A stretch of 64,000 bases of DNA. It comes from Bradyrhizobium sp. sGM-13 (GTDB lineage: Bacteria > Pseudomonadota > Alphaproteobacteria > Rhizobiales > Xanthobacteraceae). The notes beneath the pieces were generated by a model. The model did no database searches, was not told where the DNA came from, and saw nothing but the letters and a program-made list of their open reading frames with translations. Shown piece after piece: positions 1 to 9,183 of this stretch; position 1 is the stretch's first letter; each line of letters begins with the position of its first letter. Position numbers and translations under genes: made by a program. The stretch is taken from positions 1-64,000 of the forward strand of contig NZ_JAGWDK010000021.1 in assembly GCF_018398875.1 (NCBI RefSeq), in the 5' to 3' direction.

Positions 1-80
1 CGCACCTGAGAATCTCGAGATTCCCCGATGCGCAATTGCGCATCTGAGGTCTGGTGCTGACGCACCATCCCGGAATGACG
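1..80. repeat. Intergenic palindromic repeat, truncated by window start
   Basis: This is a copy of the repeat whose outer end reads CCCGGAATGAC (about 70-80). Inside it are two palindromic modules, GGAATCTCGAGATT-like (about 10-24) and GATGCGCAATTGCGCATC (27-44). The same modules recur at 29382, 33386, 43270 and 45050. It sits directly downstream of the DUF488 gene and contains no gene. Confidence 0.7.
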
Positions 81-88
81 GAGAGGCC

Positions 89-553
89 CTAAACCTGAGG
101 CGCGACCAGATTTTCCACCTTCACGCCGTCGCGATCCTCGATGATCTCGGCAATCCATTGGCGGTGACAATGAGAATGGTCGCGCTCATAGCAGAGAATG
201 CAGACGGGTCCCGATTGCTTCACCAGCGCCGAAAGCTCGTCGAGCTCCTCCTTGGCCTGAGCGGTCTTCAGGTGCTTGGAATAGATCCTGTGAAGGAGAT
301 CGAACTTGCCGCTGCGCGCCGCCTCGCGGCCCTCCTTCGGCGTTCCCAGGCCCTTCAGGTGCAGATAGGAAATGCCGCGCTCGTCGAGGCCGGCCGCGAG
401 CTGAGTTTTGGAGAAGCCCGGCCGCCGCGAGGAAGCAACGGCGCGGACGTCCACCAAGAGCTTGACGCCCGACGCTTCCAACTCGTCGAGCACAGCCTTC
501 GCCGGCGTTTGCTCGTAGCCGATGGTGAAGAGGCGTTTGGTCTTGCGGGCCAT
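89..553 (-). CDS. DUF488 family protein
   Basis: This 154-aa protein is a small cytosolic DUF488 family member of unknown activity. The N-terminal half carries the family motif LVDVRAVASSRRPGFSK (about residues 33-49). The C-terminal part has CILCYERDHSHCHR (about 117-130), the Cys/His-rich signature seen across the family. Length and both motifs are normal, so the gene looks intact. It is transcribed away from the Bug receptor gene at 697, and about 140 bp separate the two starts. The family is recognised with confidence; its substrate is not known. Confidence 0.85.
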   Translation of the reverse strand: MARKTKRLFTIGYEQTPAKAVLDELEASGVKLLVDVRAVASSRRPGFSKTQLAAGLDERGISYLHLKGLGTPKEGREAARSGKFDLLHRIYSKHLKTAQAKEELDELSALVKQSGPVCILCYERDHSHCHRQWIAEIIEDRDGVKVENLVAPQV

Positions 554-696
554 GTCGATATCCGGTGCGTTGATCTGTCATCGGGAAAGCTAGGATCGGG
601 CGCGGATGATTTCCATATGCCGCGTTGCCGCCGGGCGCGGCATGTCGCATAGTCCCTGCAAAGAGCCGGTCGAAGGCCGGATGCAGGGGGGACACG

Positions 697-1668
697 ATGA
701 ACCGATTTTGCCGGACGCTGGCAGGGCTGCTCGCGCTTGTCGTTTGTGGCATTGCCTCAGCGCACGCACAGACAAGCTATCCCGATCGTCCGGTGAAGAT
801 CATCGTCCCGATCGGGCCCGGCGGCAGTTACGATCTGGTCGGGCGGCATGCGGCGGATGCGCTGTCGAAGCGGATGGGGCAGGCCTTCGTGGTCGAGAAC
901 AAGCCCGGCGCCGGCACCGTCGTCGGCACGCAGGCCGCAAGCCAGAGTGAGCCGGACGGCTACACACTGGTGGTCGGCGGGCTCTCCAACATGGCATTCA
1001 ATTCGGCGCTGTATTCCAAGCTCGGCTATGATCCGCGCAAGGATTTCGTACCGGTCGCGCTGGTCTACAGATTCGGCTACGTCATGGTCGGCCGCAAAGA
1101 TTTGCCGCACGGCAAATTGCAGGACATCGTGGCTGCCGCAAAAGCGAACCCGGGCTCGATCTCGGTCGCGACGGCAGGCGTCGGCACTGGTCAGCAACTG
1201 GTAGCGGCTGCCTTCATGAAGGCTGCGGGCGTCAAATTCCTGGAGGTGCCCTATAAGGGGTCTCCGCCGGCCTTCACCGATCTGCTGGCCGGCCGCATCG
1301 ACCTGTTCTTCGACTCAATCGCCGCCGGGCTGCCTTACGTGCAGTCCGGGCAGGCGCGGGGCATTGCGGTGCTGTCCTCGAAGCGCAGCCCGCTGGCCCC
1401 TGATGTGCCGACCATGTCTGAGGCTGGCGTGCCCGGCCTCGACGTCGATTCCTGGCTCGGCATTTTCGCGCCGGCAAAGACGCCGCCGGACGTCATCGCC
1501 AAACTGCGCCGGGAAATCCGTGCCTCGCTGCCCGAACTCAAGGAGCGCTTCGAGAAGAGCGGCGGCGAGCCGTGGGATTTGCCTGACGACAAGCTCGATG
1601 CGTTCGTCGCGTCCGAATACGACACCTGGACGAAACTGATCCGCGAGGCCGGCATCAAGCTCGACTGA
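697..1668 (+). CDS. Bug-family tripartite tricarboxylate transporter substrate-binding protein
   Basis: This is a periplasmic solute receptor of the Bug/TctC family, 323 aa. The start at 697 was chosen over an upstream ATG at 625 because it follows a GGGGGG ribosome site and opens a clean signal peptide (about residues 1-24, ending SAHA). The mature protein begins YPDRPVKIIVPIGPGG, the family hallmark, followed by the VVENKPGAG motif. No TctA or TctB membrane genes lie nearby, as is usual for the many orphan Bug receptors of Bradyrhizobium and Bordetella. The ligand, probably a carboxylate, cannot be read from the sequence. Confidence 0.9.
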   Translation: MNRFCRTLAGLLALVVCGIASAHAQTSYPDRPVKIIVPIGPGGSYDLVGRHAADALSKRMGQAFVVENKPGAGTVVGTQAASQSEPDGYTLVVGGLSNMAFNSALYSKLGYDPRKDFVPVALVYRFGYVMVGRKDLPHGKLQDIVAAAKANPGSISVATAGVGTGQQLVAAAFMKAAGVKFLEVPYKGSPPAFTDLLAGRIDLFFDSIAAGLPYVQSGQARGIAVLSSKRSPLAPDVPTMSEAGVPGLDVDSWLGIFAPAKTPPDVIAKLRREIRASLPELKERFEKSGGEPWDLPDDKLDAFVASEYDTWTKLIREAGIKLD

Positions 1669-1676
1669 GCGTTTGA

Positions 1677-2501
1677 TTATTTGACGCGCTCGATCAGCTC
1701 CATCGCACCCGCAGGCGCACGCACCTTGCCTTCGTGGATCACATACGCGAACACGTCGCGCGGCATCTTGTTCGGCTTGGCTTTGTCGACACGCGGCAGG
1801 TCGTCGGGCTCGCCGCCGGCGGCCCAGGCCTGAAAGCGCTTGGCCCAGGCGTCGAGCTGCTTCGGCGGATAGCAGGTCTTGAGCTCGTCATTGCCCTTCT
1901 GCAGCCGCGCATAGACGAAATCGCTGACGACGTCGGCGATCGCTGGATATTTGCCGTGCTCGGCGAATACGACCGGCGTCTCGAATTGTCGCAGCAATGC
2001 GATGAACTCCGGCACGCAGAAACTGTCATGCCGCACCTCGACCACGTGGCGCAGCCCGCGACCGTCGAGTTTGCGCGGAAGCAGTTCGAGGAATTTGCCG
2101 AAATCGGCCCCATCGAATTTTTTTGTCGGCGCGAATTGCCAGAGCACCGGGCCGAGCCGGTCGCCAAGCTCCATCACGCCGGAATCGTAGAAGCGCTTTA
2201 TGGAGTCTCCGGCTTCGGCCAGCACGCGACGGTTGGTCGCGAAGCGTGGTCCCTTCAACGAGAACACGAAGCCGTCGGGCACTTCACGCGCCCATTTGCG
2301 GAAACTCTCCGGCTTCTGCGAACCGTAATAGGTGCCGTTGATCTCGATCGAAGTCAGCTTCGAGGCAGCGTAGGACAGCTCTTTCGCCTGCGCCAGCTTC
2401 TCCGGATAGAACACACCGCGCCACGGCTCGAAGGTCCAGCCGCCGATGCCGATATAGATGCTGCCGCTGCTGGTTGCGGTCGACTTGGAGGGCTTGCTCA
2501 C
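1677..2501 (-). CDS. DUF72 domain-containing protein
   Basis: This 274-aa protein is a DUF72 family member (YecE-like TIM-barrel fold, function unknown). The family opening IYIGIGGWTFEPWRGVFYP lies at about residues 15-33. It is followed by TSIEINGTYYGSQ, WQFAPTKKFD and the EVRHDSF segment, all typical. A Ser/Thr-rich tail of about 12 residues precedes the domain. It is convergent with the Bug gene, with only 8 bp between stop codons. Length is normal for the family. Confidence 0.88.
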   Translation of the reverse strand: MSKPSKSTATSSGSIYIGIGGWTFEPWRGVFYPEKLAQAKELSYAASKLTSIEINGTYYGSQKPESFRKWAREVPDGFVFSLKGPRFATNRRVLAEAGDSIKRFYDSGVMELGDRLGPVLWQFAPTKKFDGADFGKFLELLPRKLDGRGLRHVVEVRHDSFCVPEFIALLRQFETPVVFAEHGKYPAIADVVSDFVYARLQKGNDELKTCYPPKQLDAWAKRFQAWAAGGEPDDLPRVDKAKPNKMPRDVFAYVIHEGKVRAPAGAMELIERVK

Positions 2502-2706
2502 TGGAAGACTCTTCGGAAAGCGGGAGGGCTCCGAGCGATGTTAGCCAAACCGGCCGTGATTGGCCAGTTTGTCGCAGCGGACGACAAGCTCTCGGAAACC
2601 AGAGATAGCGGGCTGTGACGGCCGTAGAGTTGGATGCAGATTTTTCTGCGGCGAACAATCAAGTGGGGCCAGGCCGGCAGGCACCGGCTCATAGCGTGGT
2701 CCGCTG

Positions 2707-2737
2707 AAAAAAAGCCTCGGAAAACCGGAGCCTTTTG
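2707..2737 (-). terminator. Possible rho-independent terminator of the phasin gene
   Basis: On the minus strand, about 30 nt after the phasin stop, an imperfect GC stem with a TTTT loop is followed by a run of seven T. The stem contains mismatches, so this is a probable rather than certain terminator. Confidence 0.5.
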
Positions 2738-2769
2738 CTTCCACCCATTTGCGCCGGACCACGTGAACC

Positions 2770-3381
2770 TCAGGACTTGCCGTGCGGCGCCCGCGTAGTA
2801 CCCGTCAGTCCCTTGAAGGGTTGCTCGAGGGTCTGCTTGGCGAGTTTGGTGTGGAGTTCGCAGATCTTCTGCGACTCGGCCACTGACGTCTCATAAGCCC
2901 GCTTCACAAATTCGCTTTGAACCGTCATCGCCTTGTCGAGCGAGCGAACGCCGCTGAGCTGTTCGACAAAGGACCCGAAATCCTCGAGCGATTTCCTTGT
3001 GTAATCGCGATAGGCGTTCGCGATGGTCTGCAGGCTGACCGGCGCAGGCTCCGCCGCGGGTTGGACTGGCGCGGATGGGATCGATGCGGCCTCGGCTGGC
3101 GCGGGCTCCGCCGGCGAGGGCGCCGCGGTCGGCTGTGGCTCCGGCGATGCGACGACGGCTGGCTCCTCGACGGCCGGCTGATCGACCTTCGGGCTTTCCG
3201 CGTGAGCCGGCTCCGGCTGCAGCGGCGGATCCTGATCTGGGCTTTGCAATTCAACCGGTGCCGGGCTCGCTGTTGGGCTCACCGTCGGCTTCTCTTGGGG
3301 AACGGCCTTTTTGCCCCGCTCTCCCTTCCGGTTGCGCCGTCCGGATTTCCCGGTCGGCTTGCCCTGATCTGTATTCGACAT
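2770..3381 (-). CDS. Phasin family protein with long Pro/Ala/Glu-rich N-terminus
   Basis: This 203-aa protein has a phasin-type helical domain in its last 85 residues (from about LQTIANAYRDYTRKSLEDF to the end). The preceding 115 residues are low-complexity, starting with a very basic patch (KSGRRNRKGERGKKA) and then Pro/Ala/Glu repeats. Phasins coat polyhydroxybutyrate granules. The basic leader may touch nucleoid or RNA, as in PhaF-like proteins; that is inference. A second, conventional phasin lies at 14355. The phasin call rests on helix pattern and motifs such as FVEQLSGVRSLDKAMTVQSE. Confidence 0.8.
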   Translation of the reverse strand: MSNTDQGKPTGKSGRRNRKGERGKKAVPQEKPTVSPTASPAPVELQSPDQDPPLQPEPAHAESPKVDQPAVEEPAVVASPEPQPTAAPSPAEPAPAEAASIPSAPVQPAAEPAPVSLQTIANAYRDYTRKSLEDFGSFVEQLSGVRSLDKAMTVQSEFVKRAYETSVAESQKICELHTKLAKQTLEQPFKGLTGTTRAPHGKS

Positions 3382-3597
3382 CTGCTTCCCCTATTCCCTG
3401 TCAAGTCAAAGGTCGAGACTCCGCCATGTTTGCGATCTAATCGCGGTTCTTGCTTGTCAGTTGCGCGGCACTCGCGTGGTCAGATTTTGAAAGGTGGAGT
3501 CGATGGCCGGTTTTCTCAATGGTCGACGCAGGGACTATTCCTCCACGCGCTTTTTCCATGATATCAGTTCCCGGTCAGGCGTAGGGGAACGTAGAGT

Positions 3598-3798
3598 ATG
3601 AATTCGCAGTCATTCGCCGGTCTTTTGGGAGCCATCGTCGCCTCGATCGTGATGGTGGTCGCCGTAGCCTACGGGCCGATCGGCCAATATGGAAAGCCCG
3701 CCAAACCGGCCAGCATCCAGCAACCAACGCCGGTGCAGGTACAGCCGGTTCCTGCGCCAGCGCCGCGTGGGCCGGTGATTCGGGAAGTGCCGAATTAG
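3598..3798 (+). CDS. Small membrane-anchored proline-rich protein
   Basis: A 66-aa reading frame opens after a purine-rich leader. It encodes one hydrophobic segment (about residues 8-26, GAIVASIVMVVAVAYGPIG) followed by a Pro/Gln/Val-rich tail (QPTPVQVQPVPAPAP). It looks like a single-pass inner-membrane protein with a periplasmic tail. I do not recognise the family. The clean helix plus tail makes a real gene likely despite its size. Confidence 0.6.
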   Translation: MNSQSFAGLLGAIVASIVMVVAVAYGPIGQYGKPAKPASIQQPTPVQVQPVPAPAPRGPVIREVPN

Positions 3799-4044
3799 GG
3801 AGAGGCGGATCGCCCCTTGCGGAACGCCGGCGGTGTTCCCATGTTAAATCCAACGGCGACGTTGACGCTTCAAGGCTCCGGCGCTGGAACGACCATGAAT
3901 AGTTTGGCTGCGCCGGATGTACGCGCGCCCGCTGTTCGTGGTCGTTGGCATTTTTGGCTCTTCCTCAAGCCCGTCTTTCCCCGATTGAGTGGCTGTTCCG
4001 GAACCCTTGGCATGTGAGGCGGCTGCGGATATACGCTGGCTGCC

Positions 4045-5175
4045 ATGAATGAAGCCATCAAACCGGGCCCCGAAACCCCGTCGCAGGCCGGTTTGCCCGA
4101 GCTTTCGGTCGTCGTCCCGACATTCAACGAACGCGACAACGTGACGGTGCTGTACCGGCGGCTGGAGGCGACGCTGGCCGGCATCGCCTGGGAAGTCGTC
4201 TTTGTCGACGACAATTCCCCCGACGGAACCTGGGAAGTGGTGCGGGGGCTGGCGCGGAAGGATTCCCGCGTCCGCTGCATCCGCCGGATCGGGCGACGCG
4301 GACTGTCGGGTGCCTGCATCGAGGGTATCCTGGCATCGAGTGCGCACTATGCTGCGGTGATCGACGCCGACCTGCAGCACGACGAAGCGCAACTGCCTAA
4401 GATGGTTGCGCTGCTGCGGAGCGGCGAGGCGGAACTGGTGGTCGGCAGCCGCTATATCGAGGGCGGCAGCGCCGACAGCTTCAACAAGCAGCGGGCAGGC
4501 GCAAGTCAGCTTGCGACCGAGGTTGCCAAGCGCACGCTGAAGGTTGAGATCGCCGATCCCATGAGCGGCTTCTTCATGATTCGCCGCGATCGTTTCGAAC
4601 AACTGGCGCCGCAGCTCTCGACCCAGGGTTTCAAGATCCTGCTCGATATCGTCGCCTCCGCGCAGGGCAAGCTGCGCGTCGTCGAAATCCCCTATGCCTT
4701 CGGCTCGCGCCAGCATGGCGAGAGCAAGCTCGATTCCATGGTGGCGCTGGATTTCCTCGGGCTGGTGCTGGCCAAGCTGACGCATGACGTGGTGTCACTG
4801 CGTTTCCTGTTGTTCGCGATGGTCGGGGGCACGGGCATTGTCGTACATCTCGTGGCGCTGTTCATCGCGCACGAAATCTTCAATGCCCGGTTTGCTGAGG
4901 CGCAGGCCATTGGTGCGCTGGTCGCGATGACCAGCAATTTCATTCTGAACAATTTCCTCACCTATCGCGACCAGCGGCTGAAGGGATTTGCGATCCTGCG
5001 CGGCCTGCTGCTGTTTTATCTGGTGTGCGGCGTCGGCCTGCTTGCCAATGTCGGGGTGGCGTTCTCGATCTTCGAGCAGGAGCCGATCTGGTGGCTCGCG
5101 GGGCTTGCCGGCGCGCTGATGGGCGTGGTCTGGAATTACGCCATGTCCGGTCTGTTCGTCTGGCGCAGGCGATGA
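4045..5175 (+). CDS. Glycosyltransferase family 2 fused to a GtrA-like membrane domain
   Basis: This 376-aa protein joins a dolichyl-phosphate-mannose-synthase-like GT2 domain (about residues 18-240) to a GtrA domain with four membrane helices (about 250-375). The catalytic DAD lies in VIDADLQHDE (D107-D109), and the domain opens with LSVVVPTFNERDNV. Such enzymes charge undecaprenyl phosphate with a sugar, and the GtrA part is thought to help flip it. The next gene, 7 bp downstream, is a GT39 enzyme that would use the lipid-linked sugar on the periplasmic side, so the two probably form one modification pathway. The final acceptor is unknown. Confidence 0.9.
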   Translation: MNEAIKPGPETPSQAGLPELSVVVPTFNERDNVTVLYRRLEATLAGIAWEVVFVDDNSPDGTWEVVRGLARKDSRVRCIRRIGRRGLSGACIEGILASSAHYAAVIDADLQHDEAQLPKMVALLRSGEAELVVGSRYIEGGSADSFNKQRAGASQLATEVAKRTLKVEIADPMSGFFMIRRDRFEQLAPQLSTQGFKILLDIVASAQGKLRVVEIPYAFGSRQHGESKLDSMVALDFLGLVLAKLTHDVVSLRFLLFAMVGGTGIVVHLVALFIAHEIFNARFAEAQAIGALVAMTSNFILNNFLTYRDQRLKGFAILRGLLLFYLVCGVGLLANVGVAFSIFEQEPIWWLAGLAGALMGVVWNYAMSGLFVWRRR

Positions 5176-5182
5176 TCGGAAG

Positions 5183-6682
5183 ATGACCTCGAACGAGGCG
5201 CGGGTTGCCCTCAACACGGGTCTGACGATCCTGGCGCTGATCGCGCTACGCCTGATCGCTGCCGCGTTCACGCCGATCACCTTCGACGAAGCCTATTACT
5301 GGATGTGGTCGAAGCATCTTGCCGGCGGCTATTACGATCATCCGCCGATGGTCGCCGTGGTGATCCGGCTCGGCACCCTGATCGCAGGCGATACCGAATT
5401 AGGCGTGCGGCTGGTCTCGATCCTGCTGGCGCTGCCGATGAGCTGGGCGATCTACCAGGCCGGCGCCATCCTGTTTGGCAGTCGGCGCGTGGCGGCCTCG
5501 TCGGCAATCCTTTTGAACATCACGCTGATGGCCGCCGTCGGCACTATGATCGTGACACCGGACGCGCCGCTCCTGGTGGCGTCCAGTCTCCTGCTGTTTG
5601 CGCTCGCCAAGGTGCTGCAGACCGGCCGCGGCGTGTGGTGGCTGGCGGTCGGCGCAGCGGCCGGCTGCGCGCTGCTGTCGAAATACACCGCACTGTTCTT
5701 CGGACCCGCCATCCTGATCTGGCTGATCGCGGTTCCCAAACTGCGGCACTGGCTGGTCTCGCCCTGGCTTTATCTCGGCGGGCTCGTTGCGCTGGCGCTA
5801 TTCGCGCCGGTCATTCTGTGGAACGCCGAGCACGACTGGGTGTCTTTCATCAAGCAGATGGGGCGGGCGCGGATTGAGGATTTTCGGCCCGTCTTCATCG
5901 CCGAACTGATCCCGACGCAGATCGCGTTCGCGACGCCGCTGGTGTGGGTGCTCGGCGCGATGGGGCTTTACGCGCTATTTCGTCGACGCGCTGGCGCGCT
6001 GCCGGCGCGCGCGCTGGTCAACGTGACGTTCTGGATCATCGTCGCCTATTTCGTCTGGCATTCGCTGCATGCGCGCGTCGAGGCGAACTGGTTTGCGCCG
6101 GTTTACCCGGCGTCTGCTATCGCCGCCGCCGTCGCCGCCCATCTGGTCGAGTGGGAGCCGCGCTGGCAGCGCCTGGCCGATTTCTGCCGGCGCTGGGCTG
6201 TGCCGGCCGGCGTCCTGATGTTCGTGCTGCTGGTCGTACAGGCCAACAGCGGCGTGCTGTCAGGCTATCGCCGCGATGCCACCGTGCGCAGCATCGGCGT
6301 CGGCTGGCGCGAGACGGCCGATGCGATTGAGGCGGCGCGGGTGCGAACGGGAGCGACATGCGTGCTGGCCTCTGACTACGGCACCACCGGCTGGCTCGCC
6401 TTCCATCTGCCGAAGGGCACCTGCGTGGCGCAGCACGGCCAGCGCATCCGCTGGGTCAACATGGGCGAGCCCGACGCGGTGGAACTCGCCGGTCCGTTGC
6501 TCTACGTCCGCGAGGTCTTCCGGGATGACGCTCCATTGACGGACCGGTTCGCCCGCGTTGACAAGATCGGGGAGGTCGAGCGCAAGCGCGGCCCGCTCGT
6601 GATCGAGACCTATGCGCTCCATCTCATGCAGAGTCCGAAGGGCGACATATTCGACCGCACGCCGCCGCCGGAATTGCGATAG
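5183..6682 (+). CDS. Glycosyltransferase family 39 (ArnT/PMT-like) integral membrane protein
   Basis: This 499-aa polytopic protein belongs to the ArnT/PMT superfamily. The first extracytoplasmic loop carries PITFDEAYYWMWSKHLAGG followed by YYDHPPMV, the signature with the catalytic acidic pair. About ten hydrophobic segments follow, then a soluble C-terminal domain from about residue 365. These enzymes move a sugar from a polyprenyl-phosphate donor onto lipid, glycan or protein in the periplasm. It follows the GT2-GtrA gene by 7 bp and is probably co-transcribed. The acceptor cannot be assigned. Confidence 0.88.
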   Translation: MTSNEARVALNTGLTILALIALRLIAAAFTPITFDEAYYWMWSKHLAGGYYDHPPMVAVVIRLGTLIAGDTELGVRLVSILLALPMSWAIYQAGAILFGSRRVAASSAILLNITLMAAVGTMIVTPDAPLLVASSLLLFALAKVLQTGRGVWWLAVGAAAGCALLSKYTALFFGPAILIWLIAVPKLRHWLVSPWLYLGGLVALALFAPVILWNAEHDWVSFIKQMGRARIEDFRPVFIAELIPTQIAFATPLVWVLGAMGLYALFRRRAGALPARALVNVTFWIIVAYFVWHSLHARVEANWFAPVYPASAIAAAVAAHLVEWEPRWQRLADFCRRWAVPAGVLMFVLLVVQANSGVLSGYRRDATVRSIGVGWRETADAIEAARVRTGATCVLASDYGTTGWLAFHLPKGTCVAQHGQRIRWVNMGEPDAVELAGPLLYVREVFRDDAPLTDRFARVDKIGEVERKRGPLVIETYALHLMQSPKGDIFDRTPPPELR

Positions 6683-6696
6683 GACGCGTGGGCCAG

Positions 6697-8592
6697 TCAC
6701 TCGGCGGCGTCGCGATGCGTGCGTTGGTCCAGCGTGGGACGTTCGCTCCGCCACAGCCAGACCGCGAGCGAGCCTGATCGGCCGCGAATCTGCGCTTCGA
6801 CGGGGCCGGCAAGGCTGCCGGTTTTCAGCCGCGCGCCGTTGCGTTTGGCCGCGGTGCGCAACGTGTCGCTGAGCGCCAGCCGGACATCGTGGCGGGCCGC
6901 CACTTCCATCAGACGGCTCGCGACGTTGACGGTGTCGCCGGCTGCGGTGATGTGCTGATGGTTGCGGCCACCGAGCCGGGAGGCGACGATCGGCCCGAAA
7001 TGCGCGCCGATCTTGAAGCCGATCCGATGCGCGATTGCCGGCGGCAATGCTTCAATCCAGCGTTCGGTCTTCACACAGAGCGCAATCGAACATTGTGCCG
7101 CTCGCGTAGCGTCATCGTCAGCCGGCTTCGGCAGGCCGAACAGGATCATGGCCCCGTCGCCGAGAAAACTCGTGATCATGCCGCCGCATCGCGTCGCTTC
7201 CTTATCGACCAGCGCGTGAAATTCCTTCAATAGCCCCCGTGTGGCATCCGGATCGAGCGTTTCGCTGAGCGAGGTAAATCCAGAGAGATCGACGAACACG
7301 ACCGCGGCATTCTGCCGGACCGGCGCCAGCAGGAAGTCAGGATCGCGTGTCAGCCATTCCTGCAGGCCCGGCGTCTGGAATTGTTCGAGCAGCCTGTTTT
7401 GTACGGCGAGATGCTGGGCGCTGCGCCGGCCAGACCATAGCTGGACCGTGCCGAACAGCATGAGCGGCGGCGCTGCTGCCGCAACAGTCGTCGCGGCATC
7501 GAGCCAGATGCCGTGCGCGAAAGCAATCGTGTTCGCGGTCGCCCATGCCAGCACGACCGCGCTGACCGCCATGAGACCGATCGGGTTTCGCCGCCACACC
7601 AGCAAACCGACCAGCAACATCGGGAGCAGGATCGCCGTGATCGCCCCGGCGATGCGAACCGTTTGGTTGCGCACGAGGCCATCCCCTGCGACCAGATGCG
7701 TAATCGCAGTGGAAATGATTTCCACCCCAGGCATCAGTGAATCGAACGGCGTGGGAAAGAAGTCGCCGGCGCCGGTCGCGGTCGCGCCGAGCACGACGAT
7801 GCGGCCCTGAATCGCTTCCTTGTCGATCTGGCCGTCGACCAGATTGGCGGCGCTGATCGTGCGAATGGTCTGGCGTGGGCCGTAATAGGAAATCGGCAGC
7901 GCATAGTGGGAGGCGGTCGGGATCGGCCGATCGCCGAACCTGAGGCGGTCGGGCTCGATCGTCAGCGGTTGGTCGATCGCGATTGAGGCGACACGGAGCG
8001 GAAACGACAACTCGATCTTGTCGCGCGTCCGGAACAGCATCGGGACCGAGAGCGGCGTGCCGGTCTGGCCCGTTGCAACATTGGCGATACCGACTTCCGC
8101 GCGGTCGGCGAATGCCGGCAGCGGCAGCAGGAAGCGGCTGGCCTTTGGCAGGCCGGCCAGTGGACCATCGTTCTCCGCGGAAGGCTGAACGGTGTTCGAA
8201 AATACCGCAGCCGCTGCAAGCACGGTCCGACTCGCCGCGAGCGATTTCGCGAGCGCCGCATCGCCGTCGGCCGGTCCCTTGTCGATCAGCAGGAGATCGA
8301 TCGCGATGACTTTCGGCTCCAGCCGCGCGATCGCCTCGACGATCTTGGCTATCTCTGCGCGCGGCAGGGGATAGGTGCCGACGAGTTTGACGAGGGTGTC
8401 GTCGATCGCAACGATCGTGACGAGGTCCGGCGGTGCCTTCACGCCGCGCACCAGCGTGCGCACGTCGGTCAATGCCGACTCGAGCCGGTCGAGAAACCGC
8501 AAATGACCGGCCGAATGGCCGAGCCATATCGCGCCTGCCCACAATCCGGTGCAAAGCAACACAGCCAGAATATGAAGGCGTCGACAGCTCAT
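6697..8592 (-). CDS. CHASE2 domain-containing adenylate/guanylate cyclase
   Basis: This is a 631-aa class III cyclase. An N-terminal membrane helix (about 7-25) leads into a periplasmic CHASE2 sensor (about 28-320), then a cluster of membrane helices (about 330-410), then the cyclase domain (about 425-600). Metal-binding aspartates are present as D435 (VVFVDLSGFTSL) and D479 (SFLGDGAMILFG). The transition-state region GDTVNVASRL is intact, so it should be active. The upstream FecR-domain gene ends 11 bp before this start, making a two-gene operon. It would convert an extracytoplasmic signal into cAMP or possibly cGMP; the nucleotide is not certain. Confidence 0.9.
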   Translation of the reverse strand: MSCRRLHILAVLLCTGLWAGAIWLGHSAGHLRFLDRLESALTDVRTLVRGVKAPPDLVTIVAIDDTLVKLVGTYPLPRAEIAKIVEAIARLEPKVIAIDLLLIDKGPADGDAALAKSLAASRTVLAAAAVFSNTVQPSAENDGPLAGLPKASRFLLPLPAFADRAEVGIANVATGQTGTPLSVPMLFRTRDKIELSFPLRVASIAIDQPLTIEPDRLRFGDRPIPTASHYALPISYYGPRQTIRTISAANLVDGQIDKEAIQGRIVVLGATATGAGDFFPTPFDSLMPGVEIISTAITHLVAGDGLVRNQTVRIAGAITAILLPMLLVGLLVWRRNPIGLMAVSAVVLAWATANTIAFAHGIWLDAATTVAAAAPPLMLFGTVQLWSGRRSAQHLAVQNRLLEQFQTPGLQEWLTRDPDFLLAPVRQNAAVVFVDLSGFTSLSETLDPDATRGLLKEFHALVDKEATRCGGMITSFLGDGAMILFGLPKPADDDATRAAQCSIALCVKTERWIEALPPAIAHRIGFKIGAHFGPIVASRLGGRNHQHITAAGDTVNVASRLMEVAARHDVRLALSDTLRTAAKRNGARLKTGSLAGPVEAQIRGRSGSLAVWLWRSERPTLDQRTHRDAAE

Positions 8593-8603
8593 CCGCTCGG
8601 CTT

Positions 8604-9125
8604 CTATTGTCCCAATCTTGCCATCAGGGCCGCAACGCGCGGAGGCGGCCAGCGCTTGATGATCAACTCGCCCGACGGCTCGACATCGACGCCATCACCG
8701 GCGCCGAGTACGACGCTGCCGCGGCCGGCGGGCCGCGCCACGCGCACGCGGCCATCGACGACGAAGACCGATGTCTTTGCACCTTCGGCATCCACCGTCC
8801 ATTTGGTACCGCGCACCGCGGCAATCGCTTGCGGCGTCATCACCTCGAACCTGACGCGGCCCGGCTTCTTCGGTACTTCGAGCAGCAGGGCCTTGTTACT
8901 GAGTTCGACGGAATCGACCTGGCCATCGCGGTTGCGATCCCTGAGTTCGAACTTCGCACCGCTTTCGGCCACGATCGTGATCGCGTTCTGGCAATGCAGC
9001 GTTTGCGTTCCCTGGGTCGTCGATGCGGACGTGCAGCCTGATTTTGCCGGCTGCGCCGCCGCCGGTCCGGCGAACAGCAGCATGCCTGCGAAGGCGATCG
9101 ATCCGGCGCGTGCCAGCATTGTCAT
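8604..9125 (-). CDS. Secreted FecR-domain protein
   Basis: This 173-aa protein has a signal peptide (about residues 1-24, ending PAAAQPA) and a FecR fold marked by the segment with AIAAVRGTKWTVDAEGAKT. It probably acts in the periplasm. The start at 9125 gives an exact signal peptide; the longer upstream frame is non-coding. It is followed 11 bp later by the CHASE2 cyclase. FecR-CHASE2 cyclase pairs are a recurring arrangement in alphaproteobacteria, so the FecR protein may be the sensory partner of the CHASE2 domain; that link is inference. Confidence 0.8.
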   Translation of the reverse strand: MTMLARAGSIAFAGMLLFAGPAAAQPAKSGCTSASTTQGTQTLHCQNAITIVAESGAKFELRDRNRDGQVDSVELSNKALLLEVPKKPGRVRFEVMTPQAIAAVRGTKWTVDAEGAKTSVFVVDGRVRVARPAGRGSVVLGAGDGVDVEPSGELIIKRWPPPRVAALMARLGQ

Positions 9126-9167
9126 GGCGGCTCCCTCTTGGGGTGCGGCGAAACAGAGGAGTAGGGC

Positions 9168-9183
9168 GATACGGTACCGTATC
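9168..9183. promoter_or_regulatory. Perfect 16-bp palindrome, candidate operator
   Basis: GATACGGTACCGTATC is a perfect 16-bp palindrome 43 bp upstream of the FecR start, in the 295-bp region between the divergent FecR and DUF899 genes. The form resembles a TetR-family operator. No regulator gene is adjacent. Confidence 0.45.

Noticed and set aside
3817-4017. A 66-codon frame before the GT2 gene
   Set aside because: There is no ribosome site or coherent protein pattern; it is in the leader of the GT2-GtrA gene.
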